NCBI GenBank assembly: GCA_910588095.1
Contig: CAJUQH010000008.1
Location: forward strand, 14,508-78,507
Length of the DNA stretch: 64,000 bases
Reading direction: 5' to 3'
Source of the DNA: an uncultured Eggerthellaceae bacterium
Lineage (GTDB): Bacteria > Actinomycetota > Coriobacteriia > Coriobacteriales > Eggerthellaceae
Made by a program: the position numbers and the translations under genes. Shown piece by piece: positions 8,317 through 16,852 of this stretch. The stretch's first letter is position 1. Each line of letters opens with the position of its first letter. The notes under the pieces were generated by a model. It was not told the origin of the DNA, ran no database searches, and saw only the letters and a program-made list of their open reading frames with translations.

Positions 8317-8438
8317 GGTTGCGCCTTTCGGGAAGTCGAAAACGGTTGCCGCCCTATTCTAGAGCATGGCCACGCAAGGAGCTTCCTCCAGAAAATCTCT
8401 GCTTGTCATCGGCGAGCGCGGTTGCTAGACTGCGAGTT

Positions 8439-8606
8439 GGCTAACCGTGGTTCCCCGCTAGGGGAATTGCGAACAACCGAATACTGAATTGCCATTTCTC
8501 TAATTGCAATCGCGCGTTTCTGCAATACAGGACAAAGAGGGCATCTGCCTATCAAGATCTGTATTCTGAAGCGCATTCAGAGTTGTTCGCAATCTTGCGG
8601 TTAGCC
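8439..8606. repeat. Long imperfect inverted repeat in the 420-bp intergenic region 8317-8737
   Basis: The left arm carries GGCTAACCG (8439-8447), ATTGCGAACAAC (8466-8477) and CTGAAT (8483-8488). The right arm carries their complements in reverse order at 8575-8580, 8582-8593 and 8598-8606. Inside lie further dyads: AATACAG/CTGTATT (8524-8530 and 8560-8566). GAGGGCATC (8537-8545) and GATGCCCTC (8616-8624) overlap the right end. This looks like a non-autonomous mobile remnant (MITE-like) or a structured transcript. No gene is seen in 8317-8737. Confidence 0.55.
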
Positions 8607-8737
8607 ACTGTGGTGGATGCCCTCCTCGTTTTTCGAGAACAGCTTCAGGGACGAGAACACCTTGAAGGGGCAACAGCGAGTTCGCGGCCTCCTCCGCAGT
8701 ATGACGGGAACATACATACTCGGGAGGAGCCGGCCGC

Positions 8738-11700
8738 ATGGGAACGTCCGCCTCATTCGCACGCAAGATATATGTCTGCCTTGTCGCAGCACTGCTTTCG
8801 CTTGCCCTCGTGCCTATTTCGGCATTCGCAGAAGATGGGCACTCTGGGGCCGAGAGGTCCGAGGGGGCATTCGGCTCAGAGGTGCCAACTTCGCCTCAAC
8901 CCCCATCGGGCCCCTCGACCGAAGCTTCTGGCTTCTCCGTCACCCTGAGCGGAGCCGCCGAAGACGGCGAAGTCGAAGGGTCCGCCGATACAAAACCACT
9001 GACTTTGGCATCGGGGCTTGCCGGTGCGCCTTCCAACTTCATCAACTCCGATGTTGCCCGTGACAGCGAACCGGTCATCGGCTCCTTCACGGTCGACGGC
9101 CTCACATTCGCCGTCACGGGCGAATCCCATGTAGAGCTCGTCGGCGTCACCCCCTCCGTCATTCTGAGCGAAGGCAGCGAAGCTGCCGGAGCCGAAGGAT
9201 CCGATGAAAGCCACACCAGCGAAGCTGGCGTCGCCAATCTCACCCTCCCTGAATCCGTTGCCTATGCGGACTCGGAATACACCCTTGCCTCCATAGCCCC
9301 CTACTCCTTCTACCTCTCGGGCGTGACCTCTGTCACGTTGCCTGCGAGCGTGTCCGACGTGGACGACCGCGCGTTCCGCTCGAGCGACGTGGCGAGCGTC
9401 GCCGTCGCCGAAGGCAACCCGACCTACGCCTCATTCGATGGCGCGCTCTACAGCGCCGACAAGACCCGCCTCCTGCTCATTCCCGAGGGCAGGGTGGGCG
9501 CCGTCCTCCTTCCTAGGGAAGCGGAGGTGGCAGACCCTGGCAAGTTCTCGCATTGCTCGCTGGTGGATGCCATCTCCGTGGAGGACGGCGCAGCATTCGC
9601 CTCGGAGAATGGTCTTCTGTACTCATCCGACCTCACAACCCTGCTCCGTGTGCCAGCCGGAGCCACCGAGATAACCATCCGAGAGGGCTGCACGACCATA
9701 GCCGCTGGCGCCCTTGAGGCCTGCGCGAAGCTCACCACCATCAACGCGCCAGCGACCGTGACCTCCATCAGCCCTGATGTCTTCCATGCTATCCCCACCG
9801 TGAGCCTGCCCGCTGCATCCGTCATCTTGGGTGAAAGCGGTGAAGCTGCCGGAGCCGAAGGACCCAGCGAAGGCCAAGCCAGCGAAGCTGGCGCCCAAAT
9901 CACCGCCATGATTGCCTTGTCAACAACTGATGACGGCCTGCCTGAGGTCGACACTTTCGCTATTACGGTTGCATTGCGCGATATGGCCACAGAGGCTCCT
10001 TGGGCATCTGTCGGATTCTCTATCCAAAAGAGTCCGGTAGTTCCTTTCTTAGAAGATTCTGGCGAGGCGCTGTCCGAAGGCGAGCTTGCTTCGGCTCCTC
10101 AGCCGCGCGCTTATCCCTTTATCTATGCATGCATCGCTCAGGCTGGTGGCCATTTCACCTATTCCCAGACACGTACGGTAGGCACTGGCTTCGAGGCGAC
10201 CGTTAACGAGAAGCGCGCATACTTTGAATCGGCCTACAATCGCTCATTTGTGAAAGTCGATGGGGCTAGCTTCGAGATATCTACCCAGTATGGCAAAGGC
10301 TATGCGGCAGGCACAGCTGTGCCAGACCCAGGCTTTGCTTTTGCAGGATGGAATACGGACGGCAGCGATAAGGCTGCGTTCACTTCACAATACTTTGATG
10401 GTTATGCATCGGGCGGCCAATTTATCGTCTATGCCGTATTCGAACCGCATCCTAACACGGTTTCGTTTGATGCCAATTACGGCTCGGGGGGCCCATCTGG
10501 CTCCGTGATTGCCACCTATGGCGAGGCGATGCCGACCATTCCGACAACAGCGCCTATCCGAACTGGCTACGAGTTTGAGGGCTGGTATGACGACAGGACA
10601 GGCGGCAAGCAGTATTACACGGCTGCAGGAGCAAGCGCGCGCAATTGGGACAAGGCCGAGGACACGACCCTCTATGCGCATTGGAAGGCTATCTCCTACC
10701 CCGTCTCCTTCGACCTGGGCAGCTTCCCGACGAGCGATGAGGCAGGCTCGTTCAACGAGGACGGGTGGGAAGAGGGCCGCACCTTCACGGTGGAGGATGG
10801 CAAGGTGGCGATCCCCGCCCCTGTGCGGGCGGGCATGCGCTTCCTCGGCTGGGAGTCGAGCGCGCCTGGCCTCGTCTCCCAAGAGGGCACAACCTGGTCC
10901 ATCGACTGCGCGAGGCTGCCCGGCATTGCGGGCGCGCCCACGCTCACGGCGAGGTGGGCCTACGTGGTGTCGGTGGACACGCCAGCGGCTGTGACCTTCG
11001 GCGAGTACGACATGGCCACAGGAGACGTCACGGTGGGAGAGCAGCCCAATCCGAGCGACCTCGATGACGCCTACGACGTGGACTCGAAGAAGGGCGCTCC
11101 CGTGTCGTTCAAGTCGGCGTCGAAGTGCGATGTGGGGATAGAGGGCATCACGTCTGCGTCACGTGCGGGCATCTCGCTCATCAAGGCCAAGGAGGGCGCC
11201 TCGAAGGACGCTGAGGTGAGGGCATCCGACCTCGTCACCATGAAGGTGGGAGAGGGCGCGCCCACCTCGCGAAACTCGGTGTCGTTCGCCCTCGATGACG
11301 CGCTCGGCAAGGACGACCTGGCCCCTGCGACCGCCTTCGTCATCCCGGCAGAAGGCTCCCTTCCCGCCTCGTTCCGGCTGAACCTGGAGGAGAACGGCGC
11401 CTACGTGTCAGACGAGGCGGCAGGGCCCGAGCCTGAGTCGAAGGACCTGGCCGTGCTCTCCTACGCCTACCGGGCCATCCCCTACGGCACAGGGCAGCTG
11501 GATTCCTCTGGCGCCTGCACCGAGGACATGTACATACCCTACGATGCGGCCAACCCCTTCGGGCTGGCCGACATCAAGGAAGCCGCCAACGACATAGCGT
11601 CCCGCGGCTACGACTCGGGATACTGGTGGCTCTACAAGCACCTCATGTACGAAGACGAGCGCAACAAGACCAACGCGCGCGTGAAGGTGGGCGCCGCCTA

Positions 11701-12280
11701 CCACGACGTGCAGATCCTCGGCCTTCGCCAGGACAAGCTCTCGACCCCCACCGACGGGCGCACCTACGCCGGCCTCACGTTCGGGTGGAGGGACATATAC
11801 GAGATCAAGCAGCTGCATACGAGCTCAGATACTTCAGGAGGCTGGGCTGCAGCATCTTTGAGCACGTATCTGCAAAGCACTTTCTTCAGCGCATTGGGGT
11901 CGGGCCTGAGAGATGCGTCTACGGGCATAGTCGAGGTTGAGAAGAGGCAGCAGCCATATAACAGCCATGTGCTGCAGCAAACGAGGGAGAAGGTGTTCAT
12001 TCCGAGCATGTTCGAGGTCTATGGATTGCCGTTCTCGAACTTCAATGCAGACGAGAAGGGCCCGGACTGCTTCCAGTACCAGTCTTTCGCTTTGTTCGAG
12101 GGGCAAGACGGCTACAACGACCTTGCGATAAAGCAATCGAACGGCGTGAATACCCACTGGTGGGTGCGCTCTGCTCGCGTGAACGGGGAAGGGAAGTTCG
12201 GAACAGTGCACACCGATGGCACGCGGAGCGCCAACTGGGCTAACGCCACTGGTGGCGTCGTGCCTTGCTTCGCCCTTTAG
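8738..12280 (+). CDS. Large secreted protein with BspA-type LRRs, InlB-type repeats and a C-terminal DUF6273-like domain
   Basis: 1180 aa. A Sec signal peptide (residues 1-31, ending ISAFAED) is followed by a Ser/Glu-rich stretch, then BspA/LRR_5-type repeats (about 165-350, such as ITIREGCTTIAAGALEACAK). Two or more InlB/Listeria-Bacteroides-type repeats follow (about 535-660, GYEFEGWYDD and TLYAHWKA), then a region with further beta-rich units. The final 200 residues resemble DUF6273 (LSTYLQSTFF, EKVFIPSM, HWWVRSARVNGEG, GVVPCFAL). There is no LPXTG or membrane anchor, so it is probably released or non-covalently held on the surface. Family members are thought to mediate adhesion; no enzymatic motif is seen. 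The ATG follows GGGAGGAG by 9 bases. It contains three in-frame copies of a repeated DNA motif, listed separately. Confidence 0.85.
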   Translation: MGTSASFARKIYVCLVAALLSLALVPISAFAEDGHSGAERSEGAFGSEVPTSPQPPSGPSTEASGFSVTLSGAAEDGEVEGSADTKPLTLASGLAGAPSNFINSDVARDSEPVIGSFTVDGLTFAVTGESHVELVGVTPSVILSEGSEAAGAEGSDESHTSEAGVANLTLPESVAYADSEYTLASIAPYSFYLSGVTSVTLPASVSDVDDRAFRSSDVASVAVAEGNPTYASFDGALYSADKTRLLLIPEGRVGAVLLPREAEVADPGKFSHCSLVDAISVEDGAAFASENGLLYSSDLTTLLRVPAGATEITIREGCTTIAAGALEACAKLTTINAPATVTSISPDVFHAIPTVSLPAASVILGESGEAAGAEGPSEGQASEAGAQITAMIALSTTDDGLPEVDTFAITVALRDMATEAPWASVGFSIQKSPVVPFLEDSGEALSEGELASAPQPRAYPFIYACIAQAGGHFTYSQTRTVGTGFEATVNEKRAYFESAYNRSFVKVDGASFEISTQYGKGYAAGTAVPDPGFAFAGWNTDGSDKAAFTSQYFDGYASGGQFIVYAVFEPHPNTVSFDANYGSGGPSGSVIATYGEAMPTIPTTAPIRTGYEFEGWYDDRTGGKQYYTAAGASARNWDKAEDTTLYAHWKAISYPVSFDLGSFPTSDEAGSFNEDGWEEGRTFTVEDGKVAIPAPVRAGMRFLGWESSAPGLVSQEGTTWSIDCARLPGIAGAPTLTARWAYVVSVDTPAAVTFGEYDMATGDVTVGEQPNPSDLDDAYDVDSKKGAPVSFKSASKCDVGIEGITSASRAGISLIKAKEGASKDAEVRASDLVTMKVGEGAPTSRNSVSFALDDALGKDDLAPATAFVIPAEGSLPASFRLNLEENGAYVSDEAAGPEPESKDLAVLSYAYRAIPYGTGQLDSSGACTEDMYIPYDAANPFGLADIKEAANDIASRGYDSGYWWLYKHLMYEDERNKTNARVKVGAAYHDVQILGLRQDKLSTPTDGRTYAGLTFGWRDIYEIKQLHTSSDTSGGWAAASLSTYLQSTFFSALGSGLRDASTGIVEVEKRQQPYNSHVLQQTREKVFIPSMFEVYGLPFSNFNADEKGPDCFQYQSFALFEGQDGYNDLAIKQSNGVNTHWWVRSARVNGEGKFGTVHTDGTRSANWANATGGVVPCFAL
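8937..8984 (+). repeat. In-frame repeat copy A inside the secreted-protein gene
   Basis: Starts CCGTCACCCTGAGCGGAGCC and ends GTCGAAGGGTCC. It aligns with the copies at 9156-9232 and 9819-9893 over the frame CCGTCAnnCTGAGCG...GAAGG-TCC. It is translated as a Ser/Glu/Gly-rich linker (SVTLSGAAEDGEVEGS) just after the signal peptide. Confidence 0.6.
9156..9232 (+). repeat. In-frame repeat copy B inside the secreted-protein gene
   Basis: CCGTCATTCTGAGCGAAGGC followed by AGCGAAGCTGCCGGAGCC and, at the end, CACCAGCGAAGCTGGCG. It shares with copy C a core GAAGCTGCCGGAGCCGAAGG that is identical over 20 bases. It is translated as SVILSEGSEAAGAEG plus about ten residues, between two beta-rich segments. 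Confidence 0.7.
9819..9893 (+). repeat. In-frame repeat copy C inside the secreted-protein gene
   Basis: CCGTCATCTTGGGTGAAAGC followed by the same core as copy B and ending AAGCCAGCGAAGCTGGCG. It is translated as SVILGESGEAAGAEG plus a short Ser/Glu/Ala tail, after the leucine-rich repeats. Confidence 0.7.
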
Positions 12281-13404
12281 GCGCGAGCAGTGCGTCCCCC
12301 GTTCGCGCACTGCTCGTAGTCGGCGTCCACCTGCACGTTGTACTCGTAGCCCGGGAACTTCTCCTTCATGGCGGCCACCATGGCACGCTCGACCGCCTGG
12401 CGGTCGGCCTCGAAGTTCACCACCAGGTCGAAGTAGCACACCTTGGCCTGGCCATCCACGTAGAAGCCGTGACACTGCAACACGGCGGGCTCGCCTTCCA
12501 CCAGCTCGCGAAGCGCCGCTTCCATGGGGGCGAACTCGTCGGTGGTGTTCTCGGCGCAGATGCCCACCATCGCCAGGACGCCGAGCTTGCGCCGCAGCCC
12601 CTCGGCGACGCGGCGGGTGAGCACTCCCACTTGGCGCGCCGTCAGGTCGTCGGGCACCGCCACCCGCACGAGCCCGAGGGTGCGGTGCGGTCCGAAGTCG
12701 TCCAGCACCACGTCGCACACGCCTTCCACCTCAGGAAACGACAGCGCGTACTGCTCGATGGCACCCACGAGCGCCTTGTCTTCGGGCTGCCCGATGATGG
12801 GCCCCAGCGCGTCGCGCAGCACGTCGATGCCTGCCTTGCACACCACCAGCGATATGACCAGGCCCACTATGCCGTCGATGTTGATGCCCCACAGGTTCTG
12901 GGTCAAGGCCACCACCAACGTGCCGGCCGACAGCACGGCATCGTAGTTGGAATCGACGCCCGACGCGATAAGCGCCTCGCAACGGGTCTTGTCGCCGTAA
13001 TGCTTGAAGCAGAATCCGAGCGCCACCTTGGCAAGGATGGCCACCACGATGACGACGATGGCGATGGCGGAGTAGCTGGGCGTGCCGGGATGCACGATCT
13101 TCACCACCGATTCCTTCAACGACATCAGGCCAGCGGCAAGGATGATGACGGCGATGACCACCGAAGTCAGGTACTCCACGCGCCCATAGCCGAAGGGATG
13201 CCGCGCGTCGGGACGCCGGCCAGCCAGCTTCGTGCCCACGATGGTGACCACAGAGGACAACGCGTCGGTGGCGTTGTTCACGCCGTCGAGCACGATGGCG
13301 ATGGAATGCGATGCGAAGCCCACCACCAGCTTGAAGGCTACGAGCACCATGTTGCCCACGATGCCGATGGCACTGCCCTTGACTATCTCACGCTCGCGAT
13401 CCAT
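12277..13404 (-). CDS. Cation diffusion facilitator (CDF) family metal transporter
   Basis: 375 aa. CDF proteins exchange protons for divalent metal ions (Zn, Fe, Mn, Co) and export them. The first helices contain SIAIVLDGVNNATDALSSVV, where the family site-A Asp/Asn/Asp residues fall, followed by the typical HPFGYGRVEYL loop; the second metal-site helix contains ASGVDSNYDAVLS. Residues about 210-375 form a cytosolic ferredoxin-like domain that appears longer than usual, possibly duplicated. The real start is the ATG at 13402-13404 (MDREREIVKGSAIG); the frame extends 26 codons upstream. The stop overlaps the end of the convergent secreted-protein gene by 4 bases, so there is no room for separate terminators. 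Confidence 0.9.
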   Translation of the reverse strand: MDREREIVKGSAIGIVGNMVLVAFKLVVGFASHSIAIVLDGVNNATDALSSVVTIVGTKLAGRRPDARHPFGYGRVEYLTSVVIAVIILAAGLMSLKESVVKIVHPGTPSYSAIAIVVIVVAILAKVALGFCFKHYGDKTRCEALIASGVDSNYDAVLSAGTLVVALTQNLWGINIDGIVGLVISLVVCKAGIDVLRDALGPIIGQPEDKALVGAIEQYALSFPEVEGVCDVVLDDFGPHRTLGLVRVAVPDDLTARQVGVLTRRVAEGLRRKLGVLAMVGICAENTTDEFAPMEAALRELVEGEPAVLQCHGFYVDGQAKVCYFDLVVNFEADRQAVERAMVAAMKEKFPGYEYNVQVDADYEQCANGGRTARA

Positions 13405-13612
13405 GGCTCTGCTCGCCTTCTGCCTGCACCCTCTGCCTGCGTGACGCTCGCCTTCGATTGTAGGACGCAACACGGCCAGCACGGGCGCCGCAGCGCAGCC
13501 GTAAGCAGAACGATGGAAACCAGTGCCACCGCATGTCAGACAAGGGGAATGGCCAACATGCCCGCTCCGACGCGGGACCTTCTTGCGCTTTGCGCCGCTG
13601 CATTCTCTCCTC

Positions 13613-13664
13613 TTGACAAGTGTGTATAAGTGTATATATAGTGTACATGTAGCGTATATACACT
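13613..13664 (+). promoter_or_regulatory. Promoter and palindromic operator of the GntR-ABC operon
   Basis: TTGACA (13613-13618) is followed 16 bases later by TATATA (13635-13640). A dyad, AGTGTATATA at 13629-13638 and TATATACACT at 13655-13664, overlaps the -10 region; in its centre is the palindrome TGTACA (13643-13648). The arrangement is typical of autorepression by a YtrA-type GntR regulator, here the product of the next gene. Confidence 0.7.
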
Positions 13665-13739
13665 ATTGCCAGCTGCAGGGACGCCTGCTCGCTGGCGCAA
13701 AGGCGGGCGCGCGGCGGCGCCCCCGTGGAAAGAGGAACC

Positions 13740-14111
13740 TTGGAGATAATCGTTTCGAACTCGAGCGCATCCCCAATCTATGAGCAGATAGCGCAGCAGA
13801 TCAAGAACGCCATCTTGGCTGGTGAACTGGCCGAGGGCACGCTGCTCCCGAGCATCCGCGCCCTGGCGAACGATCTGCGTATAAGCGTGATAACCACGAA
13901 GCGCGCCTACGCCGAGCTGGAGGAAGCGGGCTTCGTCAGCACCGTGCAAGGCAAGGGCACGTTCGTTTCCGGCGGCAACCTGGAGCTGCTGCGTGAGGAA
14001 CGGCTGCGCCAGGTCGAGCGCCTGCTAGAACAGGCCGTGGCCGATGCGGAAGCAGCCGGCGTGACCGCGCCGGAGCTGCACGAGATGCTGGACCTGCTCA
14101 TAGAGGGCTAG
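13740..14111 (+). CDS. GntR-family (YtrA subfamily) transcriptional regulator
   Basis: 123 aa. The sequence begins MEIIVSNSSASPIYEQIAQQ, the usual start of short YtrA-type GntR proteins. The winged helix runs to about residue 75 (LLPSIRALANDLRISVITTK is the recognition helix region and GFVSTVQGKGTFVSG the wing), and a short helical tail of about 40 residues follows in place of a large effector domain. Such proteins repress adjacent ABC transporter genes. A TTG start at 13740-13742 preceded by AAAGAGGA gives the family-typical N-terminus; a GTG five codons upstream is the alternative. It is the first gene of an operon with the ATPase and permease genes that follow. Confidence 0.88.
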   Translation: MEIIVSNSSASPIYEQIAQQIKNAILAGELAEGTLLPSIRALANDLRISVITTKRAYAELEEAGFVSTVQGKGTFVSGGNLELLREERLRQVERLLEQAVADAEAAGVTAPELHEMLDLLIEG

Positions 14112-14135
14112 CGCTGCAACACGCAAGGGAGCATC

Positions 14136-15020
14136 ATGGAACAACTCATACGAACAGAGGGGCTGGCCAAGCGCTACGACGGCTTCGCCCTCGAGGACAT
14201 AACGCTGTCGGTGCCTGCGGGCACGGTGGTGGGGCTCATCGGCTCCAACGGTGCCGGCAAGACCACCACGCTCAAGGCCATCCTGGGCATGATAGCCCCC
14301 GACGGCGGCACCGTCGAGCTTCTGGGCCACGACCCGCACACCGCCAGCTCCGCCCTGGCCGCGTTGAAGCAGCGCGTCGGCGTGGTGCTGGACGCCTGCC
14401 CCTTCCCCGTCAGCATGAAGGTGCGCGACGTGGGCACCTTAGGCCGCGCGGCCTACCCGCGCTGGGATGCCGCGATCTTCGAGCAACTCTGCGACCAATT
14501 CAAGCTAGCGCCCAAGAAGCTGGTGAAGGACCTTTCGCGCGGCATGGGCATGAAGCTGTCGCTGGCCTTCGCGCTGGCCCACCGCCCCGAACTGCTGGTG
14601 CTGGACGAGGCCACCGCCGGGCTGGACCCTCTGGCCCGCGACGAGGTGCTGGACCTGCTGCGCCGCTTCATGGAGCAAGACGGCCATGCCGTGCTCATGT
14701 CGTCCCACATAACCACCGACCTCGAGAAGATAGCCGACCAGATAACGTGCATCGACGAGGGGCGCCTGATGTTCAGCATGCCGAAGGACGCCATCTGCGA
14801 CCAAGCCGGCATCGCCCGGTGCCGCACAGCCGATGTGGAAGCGCTGCGCGACCAGGGCTCGTTCGATCTCAGTGGCCTGCGGGCGCTGCACCGCAGCATG
14901 GGCATCGACGTGCTGGTACCCGACCGCTTCGCCTTCGCGCAGGCGTTCCCTGCCCTACCTGTCGACCGCGCCTCCATCGAGGATTACATGACGCTCATGT
15001 TGAAAGGAGCGGCCCTATGA
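14136..15020 (+). CDS. ABC transporter ATP-binding protein (YtrB-like)
   Basis: 294 aa. Walker A is GSNGAGKTTT (about residue 37), the signature is LSRGMGMKLSLAFALA, a form common in the YtrB/CcmA-like branch, and Walker B is LLVLDEATAGLDP with the H-loop in MSSHITTDLEKIADQ. The last 80 residues form a regulatory C-terminal domain. It pairs with the single permease encoded next, with a 4-base overlap (ATGA). In related operons such exporters respond to cell-envelope stress or antibiotics; the substrate is unknown here. Confidence 0.9.
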   Translation: MEQLIRTEGLAKRYDGFALEDITLSVPAGTVVGLIGSNGAGKTTTLKAILGMIAPDGGTVELLGHDPHTASSALAALKQRVGVVLDACPFPVSMKVRDVGTLGRAAYPRWDAAIFEQLCDQFKLAPKKLVKDLSRGMGMKLSLAFALAHRPELLVLDEATAGLDPLARDEVLDLLRRFMEQDGHAVLMSSHITTDLEKIADQITCIDEGRLMFSMPKDAICDQAGIARCRTADVEALRDQGSFDLSGLRALHRSMGIDVLVPDRFAFAQAFPALPVDRASIEDYMTLMLKGAAL

Positions 15021-15706
15021 AAGCTATGGTGTTCTCCGACCTGATAACCGCCCGCAACTCGTTCGGCGCGCTGCTGGGCATAACGCTGTTCGTTTCGGCG
15101 TTCATCGCCGTGGGCACCGACACGCTCATAGCCGCGGTGGCCTGCATGGGAGCCATGGTGCCGTTCATGTACCTGTTCAGCATATCGGCATACGATGAGC
15201 AGGGCGGCTGGGAGCAGTTCCGGCTGACGCTGCCGCTGACGCGCCGCCAGGTGGCTTACGGCCGCTACGCCAGCATGCTGGCTTTGACCGGCTGCGCGAT
15301 GGTGCTCGCGCTGGCCGCGGGGCTGCTGATAGGCGCAGTGGCTGGGGCGCTGCCCGCCGGAATGGTGCCCGAGGGGCTGCTGTTGGGCGTGACCACGCCG
15401 GAGATGCTGGTGGTTGCGGTGGTGGCGGTGAGCCTGATCATACTGCTGAGCGCCGCCGTGACGCTGCCGCTCATCATGCGCTTCGGCATGACCAAGGGCA
15501 CCCGGCTCGTGCCAGTGGTCATGCTGCTGGCCCTTTCGGCCGTAGCAGGCCTCCTGGGCACCGGATTGGACACCATCGGCCTGGATGCAGTGCTGACCAG
15601 CGGCAGCATCATGATGGTCATGGCAGTGGGCGCGGTGGTGGCGCTGTCGCTCTATGGGGCGAGCGCGCTTCTGGCAGCCCGGCTCTACGAGCAGCGCGAG
15701 CTCTAG
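15017..15706 (+). CDS. ABC-2 type transporter permease
   Basis: 229 aa with six hydrophobic helices, resembling the ABC-2_2 permease family. The motif SAYDEQGGWEQFRLTLPLTRRQVAYGRY (about residues 55-82, given here as its landmarks YDEQGGW, LPLTRR and YGRY) is characteristic of this family. It is the membrane partner of the preceding ATPase. The ATG at 15017-15019 overlaps the ATPase stop and is preceded by GAAAGGAG. The overall operon (regulator, ATPase, permease) matches the ytr-type arrangement. Confidence 0.87.
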   Translation: MKAMVFSDLITARNSFGALLGITLFVSAFIAVGTDTLIAAVACMGAMVPFMYLFSISAYDEQGGWEQFRLTLPLTRRQVAYGRYASMLALTGCAMVLALAAGLLIGAVAGALPAGMVPEGLLLGVTTPEMLVVAVVAVSLIILLSAAVTLPLIMRFGMTKGTRLVPVVMLLALSAVAGLLGTGLDTIGLDAVLTSGSIMMVMAVGAVVALSLYGASALLAARLYEQREL

Positions 15707-15720
15707 CGGCCCCAGCAGCT

Positions 15721-15753
15721 GCGATAGGGGCCAGAGCGGGCGGCCCCTATCGC
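15721..15753. terminator. Bidirectional hairpin between convergent genes
   Basis: GCGATAGGGGCC (15721-15732) and GGCCCCTATCGC (15742-15753) form a perfect 12-bp stem with a 9-base loop. It overlaps the last codons of the glycosylase gene and follows the permease stop by 14 bases. Confidence 0.65.
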
Positions 15754-16259
15754 GTGAAGGGCACGATGGCGCGATACGCCTCCACCAGCTGCTCCAACGA
15801 CGTGCCGGCGTTGGCCGGGCTCGTCGAGGGCAGCCGTACGGCCGGGCGGCCGGTGACGGGCTCGCAGTGCTTCCGGTAGAGCTCCGTCGCCTTCGCGCCC
15901 GTGCAGAAGACGGCCTCGACCTGCGCCTGATCCAAGATAAGGCGCAGGTCGTTTGGCACGCATTCGGCGATGGTGCCGTCGGCCGCTCCTTCGATGGAGC
16001 ATTCCGCCAGCACGTCCCACAGCGCGATGCCGTGGCGCAGGGCCAACGCCCGCTTCTCGTCGTTGGACGCCGGAAGCGGCTCGTCGAACAGCGCGGCCAT
16101 GACCTTCCAGAAGCGGTTCTGCGGGTGGTTGTAATAGAAGCCCGTTTCGCGCGACTTGGGCGAAGGCATGGTGCCCAGCACCAGCACCCTTGAGCGCTGG
16201 TCGAACACCGGCCTGAGCGGGTGAGCCACGCGCTCAGGCGCCTTGCGGCTGGCCTTCAT
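15747..16259 (-). CDS. DNA-deoxyinosine glycosylase (uracil-DNA glycosylase superfamily)
   Basis: 170 aa, the family length. It excises hypoxanthine and possibly uracil from deaminated DNA as the first step of base-excision repair. Diagnostic stretches are VLVLGTMPSPKSRETGFYY and HPQNRFWKVMAALF near the N-terminus, the alternating IALWDVLAECSIEGAADG in the middle, and LPSTSPANAG (the superfamily C-terminal loop, with Ser replacing the histidine of classical UDGs) near residue 145. The ATG at 16257-16259 gives a conserved start. It may form a minus-strand unit with the small PQ-loop gene that starts upstream. Confidence 0.88.
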   Translation of the reverse strand: MKASRKAPERVAHPLRPVFDQRSRVLVLGTMPSPKSRETGFYYNHPQNRFWKVMAALFDEPLPASNDEKRALALRHGIALWDVLAECSIEGAADGTIAECVPNDLRLILDQAQVEAVFCTGAKATELYRKHCEPVTGRPAVRLPSTSPANAGTSLEQLVEAYRAIVPFTR

Positions 16260-16274
16260 AGGGAAGCCCTCAGC

Positions 16275-16583
16275 CTAGGCCGCCGGACGCACCGTCTCGT
16301 GGCTGCACGCCCCAAGGCCTGCCGCATCAAGCCGTCGGTTGCGGAAGTACACTGCCCAGTTGACACCCAAGCACACCAGGTTCACCACGTAGACCGCCAG
16401 AACCCATGTCACGTTGCCCGTGACCAGCTTGGCGGCGATGCCCGCCAGGTAGCCCGCCGTTATGAGGGCGATGAACTGCCAGCTCGTGCCCGCGGCGGTG
16501 CGGGCGTGGAACCCTTTGTAGGCGTTCAGGGGCCACGAGAGCCCGAAGCATAGGAGCATGGCTGCTTCCAATATCTCTGCCAT
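16275..16583 (-). CDS. Small PQ-loop/SemiSWEET-like membrane protein
   Basis: 102 aa with three hydrophobic segments. MLLCFGLSWPLNAYKGFHAR and TSWQFIALITAGYLAGI fit the half-transporter (three-helix) layout of PQ-loop proteins with a P-x-x-x-Y-K motif; SemiSWEETs dimerise to carry sugars, but the substrate of this branch is unknown. The likely start is the ATG at 16581-16583 (MAEILEAAM), preceded by AAAGGAAG. It lies 15 bases upstream of the glycosylase start in the same direction. Confidence 0.7.
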   Translation of the reverse strand: MAEILEAAMLLCFGLSWPLNAYKGFHARTAAGTSWQFIALITAGYLAGIAAKLVTGNVTWVLAVYVVNLVCLGVNWAVYFRNRRLDAAGLGACSHETVRPAA

Positions 16584-16677
16584 GATGGATGGCGCTTCCT
16601 TTCGCGATGCGAGACCGGTAACGGCTCCCAGCCTAGGCCTCTGCGCAAGCCCATGCAAGGGTTGCGCGAACTTGTTA

Positions 16678-16764
16678 CACGGTCTTCATGAAAGACCGTG
16701 AACCGGGCACTGTCCGCAGGACAACCTCGTCAACCATCCTCTCGCCGCCATGTGAACAGTGCCC
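16678..16764. other. Two hairpins in the gap 16584-16852
   Basis: CACGGTCTT/AAGACCGTG (16678-16700) forms a 9-bp stem, and GGGCACTGT (16705-16713) is complementary to ACAGTGCCC (16756-16764). Either could end transcription of the dehydrogenase gene, whose stop is at 16853. No gene is seen in this gap. Confidence 0.45.
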
Positions 16765-16852
16765 TCTGCTCACGGCCCACGCCCTTGCTCACGTGCTCAC
16801 CACTTGGCAAGCATCGGCATCATCGCATCGTCGCAAGCGGCACCCACGCAAC

